Part shown: positions 44,501-56,168 of the stretch, piece by piece
How the letters are laid out: every line of letters starts with the position of its first letter
How positions within the stretch are numbered: position 1 is the stretch's first letter
NCBI GenBank assembly: GCA_947172415.1
Contig: OX359196.1
Span: forward strand, 4,466,501 to 4,530,500
Source of the DNA: Chondrosia reniformis
Taxonomy: Eukaryota > Porifera > Demospongiae > Chondrillida > Chondrillidae
DNA length: 64,000 nucleotides
Reading direction: 5' to 3'
Made by a program: the position numbers and the translations under genes
The notes under the pieces: generated by a model
Seen by the model: the letters and a program-made list of their open reading frames with translations, nothing else
Told to the model about the DNA's origin: nothing
Databases searched by the model: none

Positions 44501-47500
44501 GACTGAGGAGGAAAGTGAGGATGATCAATTCTGCAATGCCCCACCAGAGGTAAAAGAAGATGAAGTTTTGGAATTTAGGCTAAGAGTAAAATGTTCTAAA
44601 AATCCATCTGCCCCAAAGGAATCTACTGATCAAGATGCTTTGTACATTAATTCAAAAGGTAACTTCTTTTCTCTCTGCAAGTATACATATTGTGAGTATG
44701 TAAGTGTATTTAGGGAGTGTTTCATACCTATAGCATTTTTATTAATCCCTATTAATAACAGTACATACTGAAAGATAGGAATATGTATAGGAATCTACAT
44801 TTATTGAGCATAGGCAAATTCAAGGAAGTCTGAATAGCCGTAGGCAGGCTATAGTTAATAACAGTCCTATATATACCGTATGGGCGGAACCTTTGGTGGG
44901 GAATTTAGTTTGGCAGTTTTGAGAGCAATCCACCCAATTGAATGAATATTTCAACCACCAAAATACACTGAGTGTAGGAGAATAACTGTCATGTCAGTAA
45001 AATCACCAAATGCCCTAATTGGAGCAATCCACCTAATTGAATGAATATTTCAACCACCAAAATACACTGAGTGTAGGAGAATTCGAGCAATCCACCAATA
45101 TTCTTTCTGCCAAATACCCGGCCATACAGTATATACGTACAGTCCTATTAATGTATGTAGATCTGACCTAAGTTGTTAATCAATAATCTTTAGTGACCTG
45201 TGTATGACTTTAAAAGGAGGTCTCGATAATCCTTCTATAGCAAAGGGGATTTTGGCCTATGAGATACGCTCTTTGATATCTGAAGAACATCCATCCATAA
45301 TATAAATGAAGTCGAGGCATTTTTGAGGTTATAATTATTTAATATTTTATATCATTTCCATTATGCAAGTCATGTCCTGGCTAGTTGTATACTAGTTGTA
45401 AGATATAATATATATGAAAGGATTCTTACGTATATGTGTGCATGATGCTATGAAAACATACCTTTCTCTAAATATGTACTTTTAGGTTTGATTGAGGAAG
45501 TTGTTTCTTTTGCTTAGTTGGGCAAACAGGTCACCTGGTCATATATACAAGGTTTTGTTTAATAACAGTTTACAGATAATTGCATGATCCAACACCCACT
45601 GATTAGAATACAACAGAATGAGGTTATTTCTCAGAGATATGGTTGACTGATGTTGTGCAGTGACACCAGATCATTCTAAAGGAAATGTATGTATTACATT
45701 TTACTTGCGTATATCCATGAAAAATCTAAGATACCATTTTCCTAAATGCTATGCCTATTCTGTAAAAGAGCCTATAGGGGAACTAAACCTGAAGAGAGCT
45801 TTGGATGAAGATACAGGAGTCTTTTCTTCCTTCATCTTCTTCTCCACTGGGTCAGATAGCCGTTTCTGGGAATTCCACCCTTCATCAGTGATCCTGGGAG
45901 TCTTTGTCTTTTTCTTTATCTTTATCTTGATCTTCTGTGAATCCTTGTATGTTTGTAATATGTAATCAGACGCATTGTGCCCACTGCACTTGAGCTTAAG
46001 TATAACAACTGAAATGATCAAAGTATGTTAGGATTGTTCTTGTACATGCTTCTTCAGCTAAAATGACAAACAGACCGTTTAGAAATACTTATGCTTCCCA
46101 AGAAGAGTTTTACTCTCAACACTTGATCCCATACGTACGTACGTACGTACGTACATATGTAGTTTTGATACTGTCACACAACTTTTGATTTTACAGATTT
46201 TGTTATGTATTAATCAATCTATAATATACATGTACTCCACACCTTAAAGGTATACTTTAATATAGCTGAATTTTGTGTTTCAGAATTGCCAGCGCTTGAG
46301 CAATCACTGAGTTGATTTGATATTGCATTCCATGGCACCAAACTTTTGTATATAAGACCCATAGAGAGTCAAGGATTCACAAAAGATAAAGAAGACAAAG
46401 ATTTCCAGGGTCACTGATGAGGGGGTGGAATTCTCAGAAATCTATTTGGCCCAATGGAGAAGTAGAAGGAGAAAACTCTTGTATCCTCATCCAAAGCTCT
46501 CACTAGGTTTAGTTCCTTATAGGCCTTTACTCCAAAGTAGATGTAGCATATAAGAAAAATGGTGTATTAGATTATCATGGGGCTATATATATTTATGTAC
46601 ATATATCCATTTGTAAGCCTTGTCCATCTTCCTGTCTGTATAACCCTTCAAGTACCACAAAACTGACTGAGCCTGCATGGCTCCAGTGGTGATTGATTAA
46701 CACTAATTAGGGTACCAGCAAATTTAAAGGTACTTTTAAATTAAGAAGTTTAACCTGATTTCATAAATGTATACATATACCATGGCTGACTAAAGTTGCA
46801 CTGTCTCCATTGGTAATTGAAAAATATTTCTATGTTTGGAGTATTTATATAACATTTTTATGAAAACCAGTTTAAGCAAGTTTTACCTTACCCATTACAA
46901 TGAATATGAATATGCATTTTAAATTGGCTTCATTATTGTATACAGATCAGCTAACTTCTCTTATGATGTGATGTCAGATGGAAGTTTAATTATGGATGTA
47001 TACAGTACATATGGGCTGAGTATACATAGGTGTATGATCATTTTATCATTCTATAATAGAACACATATTAGTCTTTATCATTAAAGCACTATCATGAAAG
47101 CTCCTTGTAGCAGTAAATACACATATCATGCAATGCAACCTAGTTCCTTTATCTAAATCTTTGTACGTACATCAGGTGCTCTTTGCATGTTTTGATACAC
47201 TTTCTGATATCTTTTCATATAGACTGATGTTTTCCAGAGTGAGGTATAGGATCTTCTATTTACTGTTCTTTACTCTATTGTATGTTTGAGTTTATAAGTC
47301 ATGACCAACTAAGCAGAGGTTCTATCAATCATGTAAAGGGTTCACACATGTACGAACGTAGCAGCTTCAGATGTACATACATTGATAATGATACCTGTAC
47401 CTTAAAATCAAGCTTAGCAATTTGGGCCACTAGTCTAGCTACATTATAGATCTATAATCAATCCTACCCGTTATAAAAATAATAAAACTAACAGGGCACA

Positions 47501-50500
47501 TTTTTGAGTATATTCTGATGATATTCTACTGAGCTCAATGTTCACAGGATAGGAAGTCACACAATGGTGGGAAGCTTGTTAAAAATATTACATGTCACTG
47601 TCTTTGAAGTTTTTTAGTTTGGGTATATCCATTTTGAGATTCCCTATTCCATGTAGGCTGGTTCAATGAGGAAGATGATTTAATATTGTTTACAAGTTTT
47701 ACTAGCTACTTTTGTGGTGTCACTAACACCCACACTTCCTAAAATATTCACTTTGATGATAATTATATTATACTGATTTTTACTAAGAAAAATAGCTTTG
47801 GAGTACCAGTTTCTAGAGCTTTTGATGATTTGTTTTCTTAAGAAAACTGGAATAATGGAATTGATCTTCTGCATATGAAGCCTTACTAAGCCTTACATGA
47901 CCACTCTGTGACCCACTCTTTTAATGATAATACTCTGTACATTGTAATTGTAATATCTTTAGAGCAGCTACTAGCATGGTCATACCAAGAATAATATAGA
48001 ACTGAGACGAGAGGATACTACAACCGTATCAAGCCCTACCACTTTCATCTACATATGTTATAATGCTTGTATATACGTACGTATATGCCGTACAGATCTG
48101 TGGAATCAAGACTTGTTAGAATTCTTTGCAGGGACACTAATTAAAGGGTTCCATCCTGGACTCATTCAGACAACTGGGACTGAGTATAAGTCCTGTCCTC
48201 ATTGCGGACAATCTATCAGCCTTTGTGAACATTTGATGAGTTAATTGAGATCAGGCTGTTTTGCCTTGCTAAACAAATGTGTCATCTTTCTTCTCTTCTG
48301 TAGCAATTCTTCATAATGTATAGCTAACTGGGGGGTATAGGGATGATTTAACCTAAGTTCTAAATAACTGTACATGTATTGTATGTATTTGTAATTTGAA
48401 CAGGAAATCCTGCCATCCTTTTTTGAGAAACATACGTAGTTATCATGAAAAAGGATTATGTTTCATGATAGCATTAGGGATATGTAATATTTATAATTCT
48501 TTTAATTCACAGCATCTAGTGAGAACTTCATCTAATGACCCACTTTCCTGTGTCCTTATGAGGTCAATTCGTTATTGCCAACATGGTTGTAACATCACTA
48601 AGTGAATTTCCCCAATAGTTCCTGTATTTTATGTACATAGAATTGGCCTTGTTAGTGACCTCTCGGAGTGGTAAATCCTGGTTGCAGCCTTACACTGTCA
48701 CTTTCCACTAATTAATTTCCAAGTATATTGATAAATCTTATATATAATATAATTCCCCTTCATTTCAAAGTTCAAGAGAATTTTCATTTAGATACGTACA
48801 TACATATAACATTGACTATTAAAATGGGATGACTTTAGTAGACCTGTATCCTTTTGGGAAAAGCCAGTCAACTGCGCTTTTATATATATATATTCTGTAT
48901 TTAATGTCAAAATGTACGGGTCAGCCAGAGTTTGTGCGTCATCATCCACAGGAATGCTAATTGATTAAAATGTAACAATTAGTATACTCTCTCTAAACAA
49001 TGAAATATAATTTTGTGGATTCCTATTAACACACCAGCTGTACAAGATTTTTAAAATTGTTTATTTGATGAAGGAAGAATAACTACTTTAGTAAAATAAA
49101 AAAACATTCTCAGAACATATTAAGTGACCAACAGTCTACTAATATAGGTAACTGCACTAATTACAATTATCAACAGGAATAGCCATATTTGCTCTTATAA
49201 GAAGGTTTATCATAAAGTAGAATATCTATGTAAAGACACAGTTTTTTTAAAGAATCACTATAAATGTCTGCAGGTGTATACTCATAGGTGTCTGGGCAAT
49301 TTCACTACTCTAATTAAGTTTGTTGCAAGTACCTAACTTAGAGTTTAAGTCCTTTAAAGATACATGTACGCTTTTGATTACATATTATATAAATGGATGT
49401 ACATGTTGAAATTGATCCCACAAATGTTATGCAACTTGTCAATAATACAGTTACAACTGCAGACCTCAGGTGGAACCCACTGGGTAATCAGGCAAAAGTG
49501 TTTGGAGAACGTGGCATTAGGCCTGTTTATGATGACATTCTCATAGCTAAATTGAGGCCAGGACATGAAATTGAATTCATTGCACATGCAGTTAAAGGAC
49601 TCGGAGAAGATCATATTAAGTTTTCACCCGTTGGTAAGTATATATGTCCAATACTACACAAATATACATAAATAAGTTAGGTATTTGAAGGACTAACTGT
49701 TTAGTTTCATTATTTTTTCTGATAGTATTTAATATTTGTGGTATGATTATTTATTGATAGATATTTAATGTAAAAAATAATGAAATATTTTGTACTCTTA
49801 ATTGTGTTTGCTAAATACGTAGCTTCAAAGATTCGTAATATTAATATACATGTGTGCATTGTATGATAGCTGCCTTTTCAAATGAATTTCCCTTTTTCTT
49901 CACCAAGTACAAAGGTTAGGTACGTACTGTATATGTTTAGACTATCTTTGAAAGTTTGTGTTGTGAGATTTTTGGAGCCTCAGAAGTCATAGTTGGTTGG
50001 TTATAATTTCATTGAGGATATCCCCTTAGTGGTGTTGGTGGAGCCAGAGGTATTACCAGCCTGGCAGCTACCTGTGGCTTTAGATAATCCTAAAGGTGAA
50101 ACGTTAATATATTGATTGAAGGAGGTCGGTAGGCTTAGTATATAGTACATGCTATATTACTGTAGTTGGTAACAGTAAGTAGTAATTGATTTACCAATAA
50201 ATTTCATGGGGTCTTTGATTTAACTGGGTGGATTTCATGGGGTCTTTGGTTTACTGGGGTAGTTGGCATTTAACATGGCTGTGTTTTGTGAAAAACGACA
50301 TTTACTGAATATTTCACATTATTTATCACAGATGTTCAATTACTAGTGATAACATTTAGGGTTTCATGGACTTTAAGCTTCTTTCCACTGTTAATCCGTG
50401 AACTACAGATAGCCTTCAAAATGTGGCCCTTAATTTGTGTTACAGTATGTTATTTATTTGCTTTAGCTACTGCTTCATATCGGCTAATGCCAAAGATTAC

Positions 50501-52198
50501 ACTGCTGAGTGAGGTGACTGGGGAATTGGCTGAAAAGCTAGCAAACTGCTTTCCAAAAGGAGTAATTGAGTTGGATGAAACCAAAGAAGGTTATTGCTCC
50601 CACGTATGAAATTACAATGACCTGTTTATTGCAACTGAACCACCTGTAATAATCTACTATTTGTAATTCAATTAGAAGCCTATAACATTGTAAAAGCATC
50701 TACATTACACACTTTCAGTTTTAACCTTTTTACTTTGAGTGTTATTAATGATATACAACTTAATACACTTTTTATATCTCTATACAAAATATATAAAATA
50801 TAAATATATTATAAATATACATACGTATATATAATATTATAAATATATAAAATGCCCACCTAACCTCACCTCATGGAACACCTACTGTGTAGGTGTGAAA
50901 GTGGCACGTGTAGCCCGACCAAGAAGAGACACCTGCTCAAGGGAGGTTCTGAGACACAAGGTGAGATGAACAAGTGTTAGTTAGAAGAAATCCCTATCAA
51001 GTGTTGACCTACCTGTAGAATGTTGTGTCCCCTTTCATTCTGGCTACATTGCTTCTGAACTAGACCTATGTAGACCTAGTGTTAATTAAATATAGCCTAT
51101 TGAAATAGTTGGGGAATTTTTTATGTCTGTATGTACAAAAGTCATCAATGTTCTGTTGTTATGTGCAGGCAGTATGTATGTTCATATACCAGCATCATAT
51201 ACAGGAAAATACATATGTACTGGATATGTACACCTACTGTAGGAGTCAAACAAGTCTCACAATATCATGTAATGATTCCCATATTTGTTTACTGTAATGC
51301 ACATATGAATCAATTTCACCAAGAAATCCAGCAATTGTAAGCTGGCTTAACTGTTTGTTTAAGGAGGTGTACTTAACTGTTTACTGCCCATTTGGTGGAA
51401 TTAGGGCAATTATATGTTTGATATGTGTATAAACTTGCAGACATAGATTATTCTATATTGGTATAGGAACTAAAGGATATGGTTGAGCTAGCTAGAGAAA
51501 AAAGGCATTACATATGTAAGTGATACACAAATTAAATGACTATATTACATGCTGTCTGTGCATGTCGTGACTTTTTATGTATGTAACATGTATATCTGCA
51601 CAACCAGTTCCAAATGCTTGTAGATTCTTAACTTACTAGGAGTATTGTTATTGGCAAATGACATGAAAATAGGACCATGCTTGAATTATCCAAGAAAATA
51701 GAAAATATTTCCCATAGGTCTATAATTTTGGGATAGAATCTTGTGTGAAGCATAACCTAATACAACGTTCTGGACTATAGTATAATAGGGTTCTTCTCTC
51801 CTCCAGTGATTTCTGGACTTTACCCTTCCATTAGTGACCCTGGAAGTCTTTAGATTATGTACTCTAAATCCAATATTAGCTACCTGCAGTATTAACTGTT
51901 ATTTCATTGGATATCCAGTGACATTGTTGAAAGGGGTGGTCCCCGAAGGCTCCTGCTATTCTAGATCAATTATTGGATTTTCATGTACTGTCTGTAGTTG
52001 GTCTTGGTTCTATTGTTTTATTGTACAATTACATACTTATCTGTAACACAAAGGTCTACTTTCACAGTTTCTGTAGAATCTACAGGAGCCTTACCTCCAG
52101 ATGTTCTTGTTCTGGAGGCCATTAAAGTAATGAAGCAGAAATGTATGTCATTTATTGAAGAATTGGACAAAATCACACAAGCAATGGATGAAAATTAA
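41518..52198 (+). CDS. POLR1C: DNA-directed RNA polymerase I/III subunit RPAC1 (POLR1C)
   Basis: Eleven exons: 41518-41553, 41618-41674, 41751-41858, 42324-42386, 43624-43693, 44494-44658, 49463-49633, 50467-50589, 50893-50960, 51467-51515, 52068-52198. The phases are consistent and the total is 346 residues, the same length as human POLR1C. The alpha-like dimerisation part has [26 protein letters not shown] then [13 protein letters not shown]. The central part has [10 protein letters not shown] and [19 protein letters not shown], and the end has [23 protein letters not shown]1 pairs with RPAC2 as the alpha-like heterodimer that nucleates Pol I and Pol III. Exon 8 uses a weak donor (GAAG|GTTATT). 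Intron 6 is 4.8 kb and full of repeats. Exon 10 (49 bp) is present in two further non-coding copies downstream. Confidence 0.95.
43752..43990 (+). repeat. Dispersed repeat R1, copy 3 (POLR1C intron 5)
   Basis: Begins ATGAAAAATCTAAGATACC and ends TGAATCCTTG, ~240 bp. Very similar to copies 2 and 4. Confidence 0.88.
44920..45095. repeat. Tandem duplication, ~100 bp spacing
   Basis: GAGCAATCCACCCAATTGAA ... AATACACTGAGTGTAGGAGA appears twice, the second time with one C-to-T change, and a third GAGCAATCCACC starts after it. Confidence 0.8.
45717..45947 (+). repeat. Dispersed repeat R1, copy 4
   Basis: ~230 bp. The opposite strand is open from beyond the repeat through to a TAG near its other end and encodes a Lys-rich peptide ending [12 protein letters not shown], the longest open antisense frame of the five copies. 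Confidence 0.85.
46132..46154. repeat. ACGT microsatellite
   Basis: About five to six ACGT units in a row, an extreme case of the TACGTA motif that recurs in noncoding DNA through the window. Confidence 0.9.
46370..46572 (-). repeat. Dispersed repeat R1, copy 5 (inverted)
   Basis: Reverse-oriented: starts CAAGGATTCACAAAAGAT and ends ATGGTGTATTAGAT, with GTGGAATTCTCAGAAATC in the middle. More diverged than copies 2-4. Confidence 0.8.
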
Positions 52199-52860
52199 TT
52201 TCACTTTTTTCATTTCATGTAAATGTTCTTATTCCAGTATTTGTTGATTCATTATACTGTTTTGAAGTGTGATGATGCTTTAATAGGATGCAGTTTCAGG
52301 TGGCATAAAACTAATTTGAAACTCTTTGAACTGCATGCCAGGTTTCAAAATGTATATGAAAGGATGTATAAACTTGGAAAGGGGGCTGTTAAAATTTGAA
52401 ACCCATATATCTATTAGTGCATGTACTTGAGCACCTTTGAATATGGCTGCACGTTCAAAACATTTCAAATAGGTTTCATGCCATTGGATATGAACCGAAT
52501 CATAACATTTTAACACGGTGGTTAATGTTGGGGTATATTATACCCTCAGAAAAGTCAAACAGGACATGAATCAATTAAACAGTTGATTGAGATCATCTCT
52601 GGTGCTGCTGCAGTATAAAATACCTGACATTAGCCTAGATACATAATATTATGTAGTCTCTTACTGTATTCATATTGATAATATGTTAAATGACAGTGTC
52701 AACTATAATAGAACTCTAATACCTGACTAAAGGTGTGCTATGTATGTATCATGTCAAGTGGGTGGGGTCTCAAGTAAGTACATTTGATTCACCATAGACT
52801 ATGGTTCTTACATTTGTTACAATAGGACACGTCTACGTATATACATTATATATTATACTA
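51059..52860. repeat. Cassette copy 1: POLR1C exon 10 region plus inverted ATP5F1C 3' end
   Basis: Two blocks, 51059-51630 and 52389-52860, are continuous in the downstream copies. The 758 bp between them (with POLR1C exon 11) are absent there. The second block includes 52581-52860, a reverse-complement copy of the ATP5F1C stop-codon exon and its 3' flank (native at about 56213-55926). Confidence 0.85.
52581..52860 (+). pseudogene. Inverted copy of the ATP5F1C terminal exon end and 3' flank
   Basis: Reads [11 protein letters not shown] followed by TAA on the plus strand, identical in sequence to the last codons of ATP5F1C, then the gene's 3' flank (CATTAGCCTAGATACATAAT). No splice acceptor or upstream exons accompany it, so it is a non-coding duplicate. 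Confidence 0.88.
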
Positions 52861-53709
52861 GACCTACGTAGACTTAGTGTTAATTAAATATAGCCTATTG
52901 AAATAGTTGGGGAATTTTTTATGTCTGTATGTACAAAAGTCATCAATGTTCTGTTGTTATGTGCAGGCAGTATGTATGTTCATATACCAGCATCATATAC
53001 AGGAAAATACATATGTACTGGATATGTACACCTACTGTAGGAGTCAAACAAGTCTTACAATATCATGTAATGATTCCCATATTTGTTTACTGCAATGCAC
53101 ATATGAATCAATTTCACCAAGAAATCCAGCAATTGTAAGCTGGCTAACTGTTTGTTTAAGGAGGTGTACTTAACTGTTTACTGCACATTTTTGGTTGAAT
53201 TAGGGCAATTATATGTTTGATATGTGTATAAACTTGCAGACATAGATTATTCTATATTGGTATAGGAACTAAAGGATATGGTTGAGCTAGCTAGAGAAAA
53301 AAGGCATTACATATGTAAGTGATACACAAATTAAATGACTATATTACATGCTGTCTGTGCATGTCGTGACTTTTTATGTATGTAACATGTATATCTGCAC
53401 AACCAGTTCCAAATACTTGTAGATTCTTAAAATTTGAAACCCATATATCTATTAGTGCACCTTTGAATATGGCTGCACGTTCAAAACATTTCAAATAGGT
53501 TTCATGCCATTGGATATGAACCTGTGAATCATAACATTTTAACACGGTGGTTAATGTTGGGGTATATTATACCCTCAGAAAAGTCAAACAGGACATGAAT
53601 CAATTAAACAGTTGATTGAGATCATCTCTGGTGCTGCTGCAGTATAATATACCTGTCATTAGCCTAGATACATAATATTATGTAGTCTCTTACTGTATTC
53701 ATATTGATA
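52857..53709 (+). repeat. Cassette copy 2
   Basis: Near-identical to cassette copy 1 without the 758-bp exon 11 segment. Contains POLR1C exon 10 with its acceptor and donor (GTATAGGAACTAAAGGATAT) and the start of the inverted ATP5F1C piece, up to ATATTGATAA. There an unrelated ~0.98-kb insertion interrupts it; the cassette resumes at 54691. Confidence 0.88.
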
Positions 53710-53711
53710 AC

Positions 53712-54087
53712 AAGTAAATAAAAAACATTTACAAAAATGATATTAGAAGTAGTAATGGCAGTGTTCACTAATACATCTGCAAAAAGTATCGAAACAAGAC
53801 ACTGATTATATGATAAGGCTAATCATACAGAAGTTGCATATATACTGAAATTTAAGTAACTTAACCATACACTTCTGTGTTTGGGCGCACTAACCTTAAG
53901 TAGGAATGGTGAGCCCAAACACAGAAGTGTATGGTTAAGTTACTTAAATTTCAGTATATATGCAACTTCTGTATGATTAGCCTTATCATATAATCAGTGT
54001 CTTGTTTCGATACTTTTTGCAGATGTATTAGTGAACACTGCCATTACTACTTCTAACATCATTTTTGTAAATGTTTTTTATTTACTT
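53712..54087. mobile_element. Foldback element F1, ~175-bp arms
   Basis: Left arm 53712-53886 and right arm 53913-54087 are almost perfect reverse complements (AAGTAAATAAAAAACATTTA versus its complement at the other end) around a 26-bp loop. A collapsed relative lies at 31108. Confidence 0.92.
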
Positions 54088-54382
54088 GTATTCCCCCTTT
54101 TTTCCTCTTAATATTACTTGTTTTAAATTGATTTGAAAGTTTTCTTGGCGAAGATCTCAAAATAACGTCTTAGACAAGAGAAATATGCCGAAAACCATGA
54201 TCTCTTAATTAAAAAATGGCGTCCGAGAAGACCACAATTTTCGCTCTTCACAATTAACATGCTTATTGTAGAGCGCATTCAGATTTAGGGTTGTCTATTC
54301 CCTAGTTCCGAAATATTTATGACGATTTATAACTAGTACGTGCCCGCATAATTTCGCATATTAGCGCTAGTCTATTCAATAA

Positions 54383-54446
54383 AAGAAGAAGAAGAAGAAG
54401 AAGAAGAAGAAGAAGAAGAAGAAGAAGAAGAAGAAGAAGAAGAAGA
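54383..54446 (+). repeat. GAA microsatellite
   Basis: About 20 uninterrupted AAG/GAA units, purine-only on the plus strand. Confidence 0.97.
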
Positions 54447-54690
54447 AAAAATGAATTTTGGAAGTGGGTCTATTCCTAGTTAGCCACTTTTTGAACGCTA
54501 TAGAGCGTGTAGAGCGTCGAAACATGTTTTGGCATTTAGGAAAGCGTGCATTAATCGCTGCAAATAACCGAATATAACCGAAAATCGCTTCGTTGGCGAT
54601 TTATGAGGTGTTGATTGCTAATACATTGGATAGGGCGGCCATTTTTTTCCCCGGCCATTCCTACTTAGAGAGTACTACCGTACTCTCTGA

Positions 54691-55620
54691 TATGTTAAAT
54701 GACAGTGTCAACTATAATAGAACTCTAATACCTGACTAAAGGTGTGCTATGTATGTATCATGTCAAGTGGGTGGGGTCTCAAGTAAGTACATTTGATTCA
54801 CCATAGACTATGGTTCTTACATTTGTTACAATAGGACACGTCTACGTATATACATTATATATTATACTAGACCTACGTAGACTTAGTGTTAATTAAATAT
54901 AGCCTATTGAAATAGTTGGGGAATTTTTTATGTCTGTATGTACAAAAGTCATCAATGTTCTGTTGTTATGTGCAGGCAGTATGTATGTTCATATACCAGT
55001 ATCATATACAGGAAAATACATATGTACTGGATATGTACACCTACTGTAGGAGTCAAACAAGTCTTACAATATCATGTAATGATTCCCATATTTGTTTACT
55101 GCAATGTACATATGAATCAATTTCACCAAGAAATCCAGCAATTGTAAGCTGGCTAACTGTTTGTTTAAGGAGGTGTACTTAACTGTTTACTGCACATTTT
55201 TGGTTGAATTAGGGCAATTATATGTTTGATATGTGTATAAACTTGCAGACATAGATTATTCTATATTGGTATAGGAACTAAAGGATATGGTTGAGCTAGC
55301 TAGAGAAAAAAGGCATTACATATGTAAGTGATACACAAATTAAATGACTATATTACATGCTGTCTGTGCATGTCATGACTTTTTATGTATGTAACATGTA
55401 TATCTGCACAACCAGTTCCAAATACTTGTAGATTCTTAAAATTTGAAACCCATATATCTATTAGTGCACCTTTGAATATGGCTGCACGTTCAAAACATTT
55501 CAAATAGGTTTCATGCCATTGGATATGAATCTGTGAATCATAACATTTTAACAAGGTGGTTAATGTTGGGGTATATTATACCCTCAGAAAAGTCAAACAG
55601 GACATGAATCAATTAAACAG
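54691..55620 (+). repeat. Cassette copy 3 (with the tail of copy 2)
   Basis: 54691-54866 completes the inverted ATP5F1C flank of copy 2. From 54867 the third cassette starts, with POLR1C exon 10 again (around 55276-55324) and the same exon 11 deletion. It stops at CAATTAAACAG, where copies 1 and 2 continue into the ATP5F1C piece. Differs from copy 2 at only a few sites. Confidence 0.88.
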
Positions 55621-55900
55621 TCACCTTTTACAGTGCATGAAAACTACACAAAGCTAATAGTATTCATTGATCAGTTGCATCGCCATGGACAACGGTCAGG
55701 GTGTAAGTTAGAGCCCAGAGGAGAGGACAGTAGGGAGAATATACATAATATGAGGCTCCTCGAAGTGAAGGTGAGACCAAGTAATTATAATGGTGGAAGT
55801 CTTAATCCATTGGCTATAGCTCATTTATTTATAAAAGTTTGAAAGATGTACAACCTCAGAGCTAAGCGAACTTGCATGTCTCTCTTGAAGGAGCTGACAT
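55621..55900. other. Unique segment between cassette 3 and the ATP5F1C 3' flank
   Basis: A 69-codon plus-strand frame (55633-55842) starts at an ATG and includes QLHRHGQRSGCKLEPRGED. I do not recognise it and it may be chance. Confidence 0.3.
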
Positions 55901-56168
55901 TCCTTGCTCTGACCAGAGGCCTTTGCTGTATGCATAATATATAATGTATATACGTAGACGTGTCCTATTGTAACAAATGTAAGAACCCATGTCAGTGAAT
56001 CAAATGTACTTACTTGAGACCCCACTCACTTCACATGATACATACATAGCACACCTTTAGTCAGGTATTAGAGTTCTATTATAGTTGACACTGTCATTTA
56101 ACATATTATCAATATGAATACAGTAAGAGACTACATAATATTATGTATCTAGGCTAGTGTCAGGTATG

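Larger units (their letters stand above)
44659..49462. other. POLR1C intron 6, 4.8 kb, repeat-rich
   Basis: Contains a tandem duplication (~44920-45090), R1 copies 4 and 5 (inverted with respect to each other), and an ACGT microsatellite at 46132-46154. The stretch 46.6-49.4 kb is AT-rich with short chance frames; no conserved protein recognised. Confidence 0.6.
53710..54690. mobile_element. ~0.98-kb insertion inside the cassette
   Basis: Cassette copy 1 runs uninterrupted through ATTGATAATATGTTAAATG, whereas here ATTGATAA and ATATGTTAAATG are 0.98 kb apart, so an insertion is directly visible. It carries foldback F1, a GAA microsatellite, GC-richer unique DNA (54120-54640), and ends with the hairpin AGAGAGTAC-TACC-GTACTCTCT. 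No open frame. Confidence 0.8.

Noticed and set aside
46133-46155. Possible CRISPR-like or regulatory array at the ACGT run
   Set aside because: It is a plain tetranucleotide microsatellite without spacers.
51109-51340. Two overlapping plus-strand frames in POLR1C intron 9, repeated at 52.9 and 54.9 kb
   Set aside because: Same explanation: cassette duplication of intronic DNA; the differences are not biased to synonymous sites as far as can be seen.
52280-52516. Minus-strand frame repeated at 53339-53545 and 55348-55554
   Set aside because: The frame recurs only because the DNA is duplicated; the copies differ in frame and length, with no homology to known proteins.
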